Shown in pieces: positions 7,271-15,433 of a stretch of DNA of 46,648 nucleotides. The DNA comes from Gemmataceae bacterium (GTDB taxonomy: Bacteria; Planctomycetota; Planctomycetia; Gemmatales; Gemmataceae): assembly GCA_025055215.1 (NCBI GenBank), contig JANWYO010000059.1, positions 1 through 46,648 on the forward strand, given 5' to 3'. The translations under genes and the position numbers were made by a program. Within the stretch, counting starts at the first letter, position 1. Every line of letters starts with the position of its first letter. The notes under the pieces are model-generated. The model worked only from the letters and a program-made list of their open reading frames with translations. It was not told where the DNA came from and searched no databases.

Positions 7271-8260
7271 TCAGACGGGACAGGGGGGCAAGGCAGCCTC
7301 CACGGCGGCCAGGACGCGAGCTTTGGCCTCGGGCAACGGGGCGTCGAGGACGGCGCCGGCGGCGGCGGCGTGGCCGCCGCCGCCAAAACCCTCCGCCAAC
7401 CGCGCTACGTCCACCCCGCCGCGCGAACGAAAACTGACCTTCACGCCGCCTCGCGGCTGCTCCAGGAAGAACAGCCCCACCGTTACCCCCGCCAGACTAA
7501 GGGTATAGTTCACCAGGTCTTCGCTGTCGGCCGGCACCGCGCCAGTGGCCGCGTAATCCGCCAAGTGCACCTCCGTGAACGCCACACGGCCGGCGCTGAA
7601 AGTCTGCAACCGGCCCAGGACCACGCCGGCCAGCTTCAGCCGCCCGAGGGTATTACTCTCAAAAAGCTGGTCGTACAAGCGGGTCGGCCGGGCGCCAGCC
7701 GCGACCAGCCGGGCCGCTAACTCAAACGTCCGCGACGTTGTGTTACTGTGCCGAAACCAACCCGTGTCCATCGCCAGGGCAACGAACAGCAGCTCAGCGG
7801 CCGAGGCCGCAAGCGGCTCCCCCAATGCCTCGATCGCTTCACACACCAGGCGACCGCTCGCTTCCGCCGAAGTGTCCACCAAGGCCACCGCCCCCAGGTC
7901 ATCTTGGGTACGGTGGTGATCAATCACGATCTTGACCGCCGGCAGCGCCTGGAGGAACGGGCCGAAATCACCCAACTGGCCCCAGGTTCCGGTATCGACA
8001 ATGATGACCACCTCGGCGGTTCGCCAGCGGTCGCCGGGGAGTTCGAAGCGCTCCAGATGGCGTTCCGGGTCGAGAAAGTCGTACCGGGCCGGGATGGAAC
8101 TGGCCACGACGGTGGCAACTCTCTTGCCTCGGCGCCGGAGGACGTCGGCCAAAGCCAGCATCGACCCCAAGCCGTCTCCATCCGGTCGGATGTGCGTCGT
8201 GAGCAAGAACTGCTGATGGCGCGCCACCGCGTCCACCAGCGGACCCCAGTCTACCGGCAT
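7271..8260 (-). CDS. nrnA: DHH/DHHA1 phosphoesterase, NrnA-like
   Basis: A 329-residue DHH-family protein of the NrnA type, which degrades short oligoribonucleotides and/or pAp. The metal-binding motifs are THIRPDGDGLGS (22-33), VDTG (about 88-91) and DHH (about 114-116), with the DHHA1 substrate-binding loop FGGGGHAAAAGA near the C-terminus. The length suits the family. GGAGG lies eight bases before the ATG. A TATAAT box at 8292-8297 on the minus strand gives a likely short leader. The gene is divergent from ispF. Confidence 0.9.
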   Translation of the reverse strand: MPVDWGPLVDAVARHQQFLLTTHIRPDGDGLGSMLALADVLRRRGKRVATVVASSIPARYDFLDPERHLERFELPGDRWRTAEVVIIVDTGTWGQLGDFGPFLQALPAVKIVIDHHRTQDDLGAVALVDTSAEASGRLVCEAIEALGEPLAASAAELLFVALAMDTGWFRHSNTTSRTFELAARLVAAGARPTRLYDQLFESNTLGRLKLAGVVLGRLQTFSAGRVAFTEVHLADYAATGAVPADSEDLVNYTLSLAGVTVGLFFLEQPRGGVKVSFRSRGGVDVARLAEGFGGGGHAAAAGAVLDAPLPEAKARVLAAVEAALPPCPV

Positions 8261-8291
8261 GCGACGCCCCTCCCTAATCGGTGAAGCGACT

Positions 8292-8321
8292 ATTATATGC
8301 CCGGTGGACTCGCGTTGTCAC
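8292..8321 (-). promoter_or_regulatory. Promoter for nrnA (overlaps the ispF promoter)
   Basis: On the minus strand GTGACA (8321-8316) and a perfect TATAAT (8297-8292) are 18 bases apart, and the -10 box lies 31 bases upstream of the nrnA ATG. The -35 box overlaps the -35 of the opposing promoter. Confidence 0.6.
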
Positions 8322-8344
8322 AAAGGCCGTGCCCCGGCTACAAT
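8315..8344 (+). promoter_or_regulatory. Promoter for ispF
   Basis: TTGTCA (8315-8320) and TACAAT (8339-8344) are 18 bases apart, each one mismatch from the sigma-70 consensus, and end 42 bases before the ispF ATG. The -35 box is shared with the divergent nrnA promoter. Confidence 0.6.
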
Positions 8345-8386
8345 CCTGCTCGTTGACCTTCACGAGCTTGCGCGGGAGCGCTCGGT

Positions 8387-8866
8387 ATGCGCATCGGCCT
8401 CGGGCACGACACTCATCGGCTGGTCGAGGGACGGCCGCTCATCCTCGGCGGCGTCCGCCTCGAGCACCGCCGCGGGCTGCTTGGCCATAGCGACGCCGAT
8501 GTGGTGCTCCACGCTCTGACCGACGCCCTGCTAGGCGCCGCCGGTTGGGGCGACATTGGCGACGCTTTCCCCGACACCGACCCGGCTTATCGGGATTGTG
8601 ACTCCAGTCGGTTTGTCCGTGAGGCGGCGGCGCGCCTGCGTCAGGCCGGCTGGCGAGTCGTCAACGTCGATATTGTCATCTTCGCCGAGGAACCTCGGCT
8701 TGGCCCCGTGAAAGAGGAGATTCGGGCCAACCTGGCGCGGCTGCTCGAGATCAGCCCCGATTCCGTCAATGTCAAGGCGAAAACTGGCGAAAAGGTCGGG
8801 CACATCGGGCGGGCAGAAGCCATCGGTTGTCAGGTGGTGGCCCTGATCGACGACCAGCGGCCCTAG
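8387..8866 (+). CDS. ispF: 2-C-methyl-D-erythritol 2,4-cyclodiphosphate synthase
   Basis: A 159-residue IspF, the enzyme of the non-mevalonate isoprenoid pathway that cyclises CDP-ME 2-phosphate and releases CMP. The N-terminus MRIGLGHDTHRL holds the metal ligands Asp and His, LLGHSDADVVLHALTDALLGA is the family signature with the third metal His, and the C-terminal KAKTGEKVGHIGRAEAI motif is intact. GGAG lies eight bases before the ATG. It is followed by cysS after 61 bases and probably cotranscribed with it. Confidence 0.97.
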   Translation: MRIGLGHDTHRLVEGRPLILGGVRLEHRRGLLGHSDADVVLHALTDALLGAAGWGDIGDAFPDTDPAYRDCDSSRFVREAAARLRQAGWRVVNVDIVIFAEEPRLGPVKEEIRANLARLLEISPDSVNVKAKTGEKVGHIGRAEAIGCQVVALIDDQRP

Positions 8867-8927
8867 CCCCCGGGCGGGTGCGGTCACCGCTCTCGGCGGA
8901 CCCAGAGGGATGGATTCGAGGTGCGCG

Positions 8928-10457
8928 ATGGCCTTGCGCGTTTACAACACATTGACCCGGCAAAAAGAGCCGTTCCAGACCGTCCACCCCGGCAAAGTGG
9001 GCATGTACGTCTGCGGACCGACGGTATACAAGCCCAGTCATGTGGGGCACATGGTGGGCCCGGTGATTTTCGACACGGTCAAGCGATACCTCAGCTACCT
9101 CGGTTATCAGGTCACGTTCGTTGTCAACATCACCGACATCGACGACAAAATCATCGCCGAAGCTGCCCGGCAGAAGCGGGATTGGAAGGAGTTGGCTGAG
9201 AGCGTGACCGCCGACTATCTCGAAAATCTTAAGCAACTCGGCGTCACGACCATCGACCATTTCCCGCGGGCCACGGAACACATCGCCGACATCCAGAGGA
9301 TCATTCAGGGCCTGATTGATAAGGGATATGCCTACGCCGTGGATGGCGATGTGTACTTCAGCGTACCCAAGGATGAGGATTATGGCAAGCTTTGCAACCG
9401 TGACCCGGAGCAACTGGAGGCAGGGGCCCGCATCGAGGTCAGCGACAAGAAACGGAACCCGGGCGATTTTGCCCTGTGGAAGGCGGCCAAACCGGGCGAG
9501 CCGAAATGGGACGGCCCTTGGGGCCCGGGTCGACCCGGTTGGCACATCGAATGCTCGGCCATGAGCATGAAACTTTTGGGCCCCACGCTCGACATCCACG
9601 GCGGCGGGCTGGACCTCCAGTTTCCGCACCACGAGAACGAATTGGCCCAGTCCGAGTCTTATAGCGGCCTCCCCTTCGTCCGATTCTGGATGCACAACGG
9701 GTTGATGAAAATCCGCAGCCAGAGCCGCAAAATCCGGGCCGATGACGCCGCCGGAGACGACGGCTTGCAGAAAATGTCCAAGAGCCTCGGCAATGAAATC
9801 GTCGTTCGGGAGGTGTTGAAGAAACACTCACCGGAGGTGTTGCGTTTCCTATTGTTGAGCACCCATTACCGCAGCCCGATCGAATACAGCGAGGAGCGGT
9901 TGGGAGAATTGAAGCGCGGTCTCGACAGCTTTCACCGATTCTTTGAGCGCTACCAGCGAATTACCGGGGAGAGCTTCTACCAGTTGCCGGCGCCGAGCCG
10001 ACGGGGCGCGTTCGAGCCTGGTGGCACCCATGCCGACTTTCTCGCCGAGGTGGGCCGTCACCGCGACGCCTTTCTGGACTGCATGGACGACGACTTCAAC
10101 ACCGGTGGCGCCATAGGGGCGTTGTATGAGCTGTTGAACACGCTGAACCGGTTTGCCGACGCGCACCAGCTGGAGAGCGGTGCGCCGGCCGCCTCAGCGG
10201 TGGCTGATTTCCGACGAGGCACGATGGTCTTACGCGAGTTGAGCCAGATTCTGGGCTTGTTCCGCGAGCCGCCGGCAGCGCCGTCGGCCGGCCAAGACCG
10301 CCTCGTCGCCGGCCTGGTGCAACTGTTGATCGACCTTCGCGCCGAAGCCCGCAAGGCCAAGAATTTCGCCATCGCCGACCAGATCCGCCAACGATTGGCT
10401 GAGCTGAACATCACCCTGGAGGATCGCCCCGGCGGCACCGGTTGGCGCCTCGGATGA
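8928..10457 (+). CDS. cysS: Cysteine--tRNA ligase
   Basis: A 509-residue class I aminoacyl-tRNA synthetase that charges tRNA-Cys. Visible marks are MYVCGPTVY with the first zinc Cys, the HIGH-like SHVGHM, the WHIECSAM segment, the HHENE zinc-binding element, and KMSKSLGN. About 20 extra residues ([21 protein letters not shown]) precede KMSKS, as in some planctomycete CysRS proteins as far as I recall. The ATG at 8928 is preferred over 8910 because GAGG lies six bases before it. ispF lies directly upstream. Confidence 0.96.
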   Translation: MALRVYNTLTRQKEPFQTVHPGKVGMYVCGPTVYKPSHVGHMVGPVIFDTVKRYLSYLGYQVTFVVNITDIDDKIIAEAARQKRDWKELAESVTADYLENLKQLGVTTIDHFPRATEHIADIQRIIQGLIDKGYAYAVDGDVYFSVPKDEDYGKLCNRDPEQLEAGARIEVSDKKRNPGDFALWKAAKPGEPKWDGPWGPGRPGWHIECSAMSMKLLGPTLDIHGGGLDLQFPHHENELAQSESYSGLPFVRFWMHNGLMKIRSQSRKIRADDAAGDDGLQKMSKSLGNEIVVREVLKKHSPEVLRFLLLSTHYRSPIEYSEERLGELKRGLDSFHRFFERYQRITGESFYQLPAPSRRGAFEPGGTHADFLAEVGRHRDAFLDCMDDDFNTGGAIGALYELLNTLNRFADAHQLESGAPAASAVADFRRGTMVLRELSQILGLFREPPAAPSAGQDRLVAGLVQLLIDLRAEARKAKNFAIADQIRQRLAELNITLEDRPGGTGWRLG

Positions 10458-10523
10458 ACGACCAGCCTGGGGGCACCTTGGCCAAGCCGGGTGCCACCCA
10501 GCCCCATGGAAAGGAAGCCATCG

Positions 10524-12398
10524 ATGCGCGCGAACCGCTTCCTCGGCGGCATGGTCAGGCGGGCCTCGGCAGAGCGACTTCCGAGCGGCCTCGGGCGGGA
10601 GTCACTCTCCTGGGAGTCAAGGTTGTCACCGGCCGGTTGGACCCTCTTTGCCCGGGCGGAAGGTGAATTTGTCCGAAGCCTGACCGAGAACGGGGTGACG
10701 CTGCTGCTGCGGGGCTGTGCCCTGATGCCCGAGCGTCCCGAGCCAGCTGCCGTCCTCCCCCTCGTTCATGAGCATTACTGCCGGTTCGAGGACCTGCCCA
10801 CGGACCGTCTCGAAGGGGCCTTTTCACTGGCCGTGATCGATCGGCCGGCGGGCCGCATTGTGCTTTATCAGAACCTCGCGGGCTCGGGCTTCATCTATTA
10901 CACGGACACGTTCGACGGGTTTCTCTTTGCCAGCTGCCTGCCATTGTTGCTCGACCTGCGGGATGTCGCCCCCCAAGTGCACGAGGCCATGCTGCCGGCC
11001 TATTTCGCCTTCCGCACCGTGCCGGGGCGACACACGCTCTTCGCGGCCATTGATCGGCTCTTGCCCGGGGAACTGCTTCGCTACGATGACCGCGGCCTGC
11101 ACCGGCAACAGCGGGACACGGTTCGGCCGTGGCGGGAGGCGCCAACGATCGGGGCCGAAGCTGTCGAGCATCTCGAGGAAACGATGACCGAGGTGCTCGC
11201 CCATTATGCCGGCGAGCGGCCGGCGACCGCCACGTTGCTTTCGGGTGGGGTCGATAGTTCCTACTTGCAGGCGGTGTGGAGCCAGACGATGCGACGGTCC
11301 GACCAGCCGCCGCGCAGCTTCGCTGTGCGCCTCGATCATCCCCGGACCCGGGCCGACGCCGACTATGCCCAAACGACGGCGGCGGCGTTGCGCACTGAGC
11401 ATACGTTCGTGGACGCCGAAGCCCCGTTCTCGACCTACTTGCTCGAAACCTTGGCCGAAACTGGGGAACCGCTCAATCATCTGCAAGCGGGCTACTTCCT
11501 CCTGCTGGCCCGAACGATGGTTGCTGACGGTTATTCCTCGGGCTTGTGTGGCGAAGGCGCCGACGCCCTCTTCGGCCACGCCGAGGCAGGTCCGGTGCAC
11601 ACCGCCGAGTGGCTCCGCCGGCTGCTGCCGGCAAAGCGCCTGCGCGACGCCGCGCACCAGGTGGCGGAGGGCTTGGGATGGGAGCGGCTGGCCTGCCGCT
11701 TGCGGCTGGCCCAACGCCTGTATGACCTCGACGACTTTAATCACCCCGCCAACCAGATCACGCTCTGGACCCATTGGCCGTCGGTCTGGCGCTGCTTTGG
11801 GGCAGCGGCGGCGGAAAAGGCCGTGGCCTTACGCCGAGAGTGGGTGCTCAGCCTGGAAGTCGCTTCCGAACCGTTAGAACTGCTGCACATGGTCGCATTT
11901 TGGGCTGATGCCGTCGGCAGCGCCGCCCTGTGGACGACGATCTTCAACCGGGCGGGCGGCGATTTGCTTTGTCCTTTTCTTGATTCTCGCATCCTTCGCC
12001 TGGTGACGCGCTTGGCGCCCCGGCTTCGCTACGTTCGCCGCCAACCCAAGGTGTTGTTGAAGAGGGCGCTCTCCCGACACCTTCCCCGACAGTTGGTTTA
12101 TCGCCCTAAGCTGGCTTTCAGCCAGCCCGTGTTTGAGTGGCTGGCGCCAGGCGGTCAACTTCGGCCCTTGGTGGAGGCCATCGAGCCGTATCCCTTTGTG
12201 CCCAGGGAGGTCCTCGCGGAGGCAAAGGCCCGGCCCAACTGGTTTCTCTACAGCCTCCTCTGCTACGATCTCTGGCATAAGACGTTCATCTGCCAGACCC
12301 TGCCGCGCGAGAAAGAAGACTTCAGCCGCTGGGATGAGCTGCCGACCTCGGGGACGGCTGCGAGCAGCCGAGCGCAGCCGCGGTCATTCCTGTCGTGA
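10524..12398 (+). CDS. Asparagine-synthase-like protein lacking the glutaminase cysteine
   Basis: A 624-residue protein with the two-part plan of asparagine synthase B: an N-terminal Ntn-hydrolase-like half with LEGAFSLAVID, and a C-terminal AMP-forming synthase half with the PPi loop SGGVDSS, the GLCGEGADALFGH segment and LCPFLDSRIL. Active glutaminase domains start Met-Cys-Gly; here the start is MRANRFLGG, so the Cys2 nucleophile is absent. It may use free ammonia or another nucleophile, as beta-lactam synthetase relatives do. The ATG at 10524 follows AAGGAAG at a good distance; earlier starts at 10491 (GTG) and 10506 do not restore a Cys2. The product is unknown. Neighbours are cysS and ruvC on the same strand. 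Confidence 0.82.
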   Translation: MRANRFLGGMVRRASAERLPSGLGRESLSWESRLSPAGWTLFARAEGEFVRSLTENGVTLLLRGCALMPERPEPAAVLPLVHEHYCRFEDLPTDRLEGAFSLAVIDRPAGRIVLYQNLAGSGFIYYTDTFDGFLFASCLPLLLDLRDVAPQVHEAMLPAYFAFRTVPGRHTLFAAIDRLLPGELLRYDDRGLHRQQRDTVRPWREAPTIGAEAVEHLEETMTEVLAHYAGERPATATLLSGGVDSSYLQAVWSQTMRRSDQPPRSFAVRLDHPRTRADADYAQTTAAALRTEHTFVDAEAPFSTYLLETLAETGEPLNHLQAGYFLLLARTMVADGYSSGLCGEGADALFGHAEAGPVHTAEWLRRLLPAKRLRDAAHQVAEGLGWERLACRLRLAQRLYDLDDFNHPANQITLWTHWPSVWRCFGAAAAEKAVALRREWVLSLEVASEPLELLHMVAFWADAVGSAALWTTIFNRAGGDLLCPFLDSRILRLVTRLAPRLRYVRRQPKVLLKRALSRHLPRQLVYRPKLAFSQPVFEWLAPGGQLRPLVEAIEPYPFVPREVLAEAKARPNWFLYSLLCYDLWHKTFICQTLPREKEDFSRWDELPTSGTAASSRAQPRSFLS

Positions 12399-12439
12399 GG
12401 CAGCGCGACTGGTTTCCTCGCCACGATGAGGGCCGTCTC

Positions 12440-12943
12440 ATGCGGATCCTCGGTATTGATCCCGGGGTGCGCGTTACGGGCTATGCCGTGCTTGAGGGGA
12501 GCGGCCCGGAGCTTCGGGTGTGCGAGGCCGGCGTGATTCGCACCAAGGCGGAGCGCGGGGCGGCTGAGTTGGCGCGGCGGCTCGCGGACCTGTATACCGC
12601 AGTGGTGGAGGTCATCGATCAGTTCCGCCCCGGGGTCATGGCCGTGGAGCAGCTGTACGCCCACTACCAACATCCCCGAACAGCGATCCTGATGGGCCAC
12701 GCCCGCGGCGTGGTGTTCCTGGCGGCCGGGCAGCGCGGCGTGCCGGTCGTCAGCTATAATGCTACCCGCATCAAGAAGACCATCACCGGGCATGGGCGCG
12801 CTCCTAAGGAGCAAGTTCAACGAACGATCCAGCGCGAGCTGGGGCTGGAGCAACGGCCGGAGCCACCCGACGTCGCCGACGCGTTGGCGGCGGCCATGTG
12901 TTGTTGGTACGTTCACCGGCGATCCGACAGAGAGCACGCATGA
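12440..12943 (+). CDS. ruvC: Holliday junction resolvase RuvC
   Basis: A 167-residue RuvC, the endonuclease that resolves Holliday junctions with RuvAB. It starts MRILGIDPGVRVTGY with the first catalytic Asp at residue 7, has AVEQLYAHYQHPRTA with the catalytic Glu, the DNA-binding YNATRIKKTITGHGRAPKEQV segment, and PDVADALAAA with the last acidic residues. The ATG at 12440 fits family length and has GAGGG just before it. Its stop overlaps the ruvA start (ATGA), so translation is likely coupled. ruvB is not in the window. Confidence 0.96.
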   Translation: MRILGIDPGVRVTGYAVLEGSGPELRVCEAGVIRTKAERGAAELARRLADLYTAVVEVIDQFRPGVMAVEQLYAHYQHPRTAILMGHARGVVFLAAGQRGVPVVSYNATRIKKTITGHGRAPKEQVQRTIQRELGLEQRPEPPDVADALAAAMCCWYVHRRSDREHA

Positions 12944-13578
12944 TCACGAGGATTACCGGAACCATCCAGCGCGTCCTCGAGGACGAGGTACGGCTGAGCG
13001 TCGGGCCGATGGAATATCAGGTACTGGTGCCGGAATTTGTCCGCCGACGGCTTCAAGGCCGGGTCGGCGAAGAGGTGACGCTGCACACCAGCCATTTCCT
13101 TGAGGGCAACCCGATGCAAGGGCGTCTGGTGCCGCGGCTGATCGGCTTTCTGTCCGAGGCGGAGCTGGAATTCTTCGACTTGTTCTGCACCGTGGACAAG
13201 GTGGGCGTCCGCAAGGCGATTAAGGCGTTGGGTCGGCCGATCAAGGAAATAGCCGATGCTATCCAGCGGCAGGATGCGAAGTGGCTGACTTCGCTGCCAG
13301 GTGTCGGCACGGCCACGGCGGAGCAGATCGTCGCTACCCTAAGGCGGAAGGTCACGAAATTCGCCCTGATGGCCGAGCCTGCCGGCGGCAGCCCGGCGGC
13401 TGCCGCCAGCCCCGCCGCCGCCAGCTCCGTCATCGAAGACGCCTACCAGGCACTGCTCAGCGTCGGTCACAGTCCCTCTGAGGCCCGCGAACGCCTCGAC
13501 CAAGTCCTGAACAGCGGCAAGACGTTCCAGTCGGTCGACGAAATCTTGCTGGCGATTTACAGCCGCGCGTCGCGCTGA
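12940..13578 (+). CDS. ruvA: Holliday junction branch migration protein RuvA
   Basis: A 212-residue RuvA, the tetramer that binds four-way junctions and loads the RuvB motor. It begins MITRITGTIQRV with an OB-fold, has the helix-hairpin-helix LTSLPGVGTATAEQIV around residues 109-124, an Ala/Pro-rich linker, and a C-terminal RuvB-binding domain (AYQALLSVGHSPSEARERL). The start overlaps the ruvC stop by four bases; the upstream part of the frame belongs to ruvC. The first helix-hairpin-helix (CTVDKVGVRKAIKAL) is less canonical than usual. Confidence 0.94.
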   Translation: MITRITGTIQRVLEDEVRLSVGPMEYQVLVPEFVRRRLQGRVGEEVTLHTSHFLEGNPMQGRLVPRLIGFLSEAELEFFDLFCTVDKVGVRKAIKALGRPIKEIADAIQRQDAKWLTSLPGVGTATAEQIVATLRRKVTKFALMAEPAGGSPAAAASPAAASSVIEDAYQALLSVGHSPSEARERLDQVLNSGKTFQSVDEILLAIYSRASR

Positions 13579-13723
13579 GTAGCGTGCACAGATCGTCGCC
13601 GGCGGTGCGGTGGTCGCCTGTTCGCCCAAGCCCTTAGCTACGGCCCGGCAACGTTCCAGCGGCGGCGCGGCCCCTCCGAGGCCGAGTCATGGAGCACACC
13701 GCCTGGATTTGGCAGGAAAACGG

Positions 13724-13752
13724 GTGACAACCGGCGAGCAGTCGTTTATACT
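13724..13752 (+). promoter_or_regulatory. Sigma-70-like promoter for the DUF1501 gene
   Basis: GTGACA (13724-13729) and TATACT (13747-13752) are exactly 17 bases apart, each one mismatch from consensus, about 80 bases before the ATG at 13833. The 254-base gap between ruvA and this gene holds no other feature I can support. Confidence 0.6.
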
Positions 13753-13832
13753 TTACCATTGAGCCAACACAAGCACCCTGCCTGCCCGCTTGTGGTCAAT
13801 TGTTCCTGCCCCTCCGCCCTGGAGGAAATGTC

Positions 13833-15251
13833 ATGCCTGCCTTACGGTCTTCTTGCCCTGGGCCGATCGACCGGCGAACCTGGTTGAAAGTCGGGGGACT
13901 GAGCCTGGGAGCACTGGTGTCCGGCGTCGAGCCGAGCCTGGCACGCCTGTTTGCGGCTGATGCGGCCCCACGGCGGCTGAGCAAGGATTTTTCGGTCATT
14001 TTGTTTTGGGCCAATGGGGGGCCGAGCCATCTTGACTTGTTCGACCTCAAACCGGGGGCCCCGGAGGAGATTCGCGGACCATTTAAGCCGATCCAGACCA
14101 ACGTGCCGGGGATTCAGATCACGGAGGAACTGCCGCGGTTGGCGCAACTGGCGGACAAGTTCGCGATCATCCGCAGCCTGCACCACAACCGCGCCGAGCA
14201 CTCGGGGGCGACCAACCGCTTCCTGACCGGGTATGCATCGGTGGCGGCTAATCTCAACGATTCCGAGTTTCCGGACATCGGCTCGATCGTCGCCAAGCAG
14301 CTGGAAGGCCAAGCAGGCGACATTCCGATCTACATTGGTGACACCAAGTTCTATGGTGCCGGCCCGGCCTACCTGGGGCCCGCCTACGCCCCGTTCATGC
14401 CCAGCCCCAACCCGCTCTCGTCCACGGGCAACAACGTCTACGATCCGGTGCCGATTTACCTCACGCCCGAAAGCGCGAAGAACCTGGTCCTGTCGTCGGA
14501 GGGCGCCCTGACGCTCCGCCGCCGACACCAGCTTGCCCAAACCCTCGATGCCCTGCCTCGGGCCCTCGATCGCTCGCCGACCATGGCCACGTTCGACTCC
14601 TTCCAACGCCGGGCCGTCGAATTGTTGGCCAGCAGTAAAATGCGAGAAGCCTTCGACCTCTCCCGCGAATCGGACAAGACCCGGGAACGCTACGGCCATA
14701 CGCATTGGGGCAAGAGCCTGTTAACCTGCCGACGGTTGATCGAGGCTGGGGCTCGTTTTGTTCAATGTCAAGCCAGCTATCGCCTCCGGCCTGAAACGGG
14801 TCGAACCAGCAATTGGGATGACCACTCCGTCAATTCGCACATTTTTGATGCCTACCGCGAAAAACTTCCGTCGTTTGATCAGTCGGTCTCTGCCCTGATC
14901 GAGGATCTTTACCAGCGCGGGCTGGACAAGCATGTGCTGTTTATTTTCTGCGGAGAGTTCGGCCGCACACCGCGCATCGGCTACCAAGACCCCAGCCGGC
15001 GGCCTGGGCGCGACCATTGGCCCCGCGCCATGAGCGTGCTCCTGGCGGGGGGCGGCCTGAAAATGGGTCAGGTCATCGGGGCCACCAACGCTCGCGGCGA
15101 GGAACCGATCCATCGGGCCATGAACAGCAACTGCTTGCTGGCCACCATCTACCACCGCTTCGGCATCGACGTAAACCACGTCTACTACGACCGCACGGGT
15201 CGGCCGATCCCCATCTTGCAGGAAGGCGAGCCGATCGCGGAACTGCTGTGA
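13833..15251 (+). CDS. DUF1501 family protein, Tat-exported
   Basis: A 472-residue DUF1501 protein, a family greatly expanded in planctomycetes and related to the alkaline phosphatase/sulfatase fold. A twin-arginine signal (IDRRTWLKVGGLSLGAL) near residues 12-28 implies export in folded form. Family landmarks include FWANGGPSHLDLFDLKP, IIRSLHHNRAEHSGATNRFLTG, NWDDHSVNSHIF and FIFCGEFGRTPRIG. AGGA lies six bases before the ATG at 13833, which fixes the start. The substrate is unknown. Such genes often pair with a DUF1549/DUF1553 gene, but none is adjacent, so this copy is solitary with its own promoter. Confidence 0.93.
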   Translation: MPALRSSCPGPIDRRTWLKVGGLSLGALVSGVEPSLARLFAADAAPRRLSKDFSVILFWANGGPSHLDLFDLKPGAPEEIRGPFKPIQTNVPGIQITEELPRLAQLADKFAIIRSLHHNRAEHSGATNRFLTGYASVAANLNDSEFPDIGSIVAKQLEGQAGDIPIYIGDTKFYGAGPAYLGPAYAPFMPSPNPLSSTGNNVYDPVPIYLTPESAKNLVLSSEGALTLRRRHQLAQTLDALPRALDRSPTMATFDSFQRRAVELLASSKMREAFDLSRESDKTRERYGHTHWGKSLLTCRRLIEAGARFVQCQASYRLRPETGRTSNWDDHSVNSHIFDAYREKLPSFDQSVSALIEDLYQRGLDKHVLFIFCGEFGRTPRIGYQDPSRRPGRDHWPRAMSVLLAGGGLKMGQVIGATNARGEEPIHRAMNSNCLLATIYHRFGIDVNHVYYDRTGRPIPILQEGEPIAELL

Positions 15252-15290
15252 TCGCCGATTTGGACGCGGAGAGGCGCCGGAGAGTCGTCG

Positions 15291-15316
15291 CCGCGGCTCC
15301 CGCAAGGGAGCTGCGG
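15291..15316. terminator. Hairpin between converging genes
   Basis: An 11-bp stem with one G-T pair (CCGCGGCTCCC / GGGAGCTGCGG) and a GCAA loop lies in the 182-base gap between the DUF1501 gene and the tail of the TolC-like gene. There is no T run, so a shared terminator is plausible but not proven. Confidence 0.4.
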
Positions 15317-15433
15317 CGCTGGGTCGCCGACCGCGCTATAGCTTCGGCATGGGCGTCTCTTGCGCCCCTGGATCCGGCCGAAGGAGGTGCCGGGCAAGCG
15401 GCGCCGTTGCCTGCCGGGTCGGGGACACGGAGG

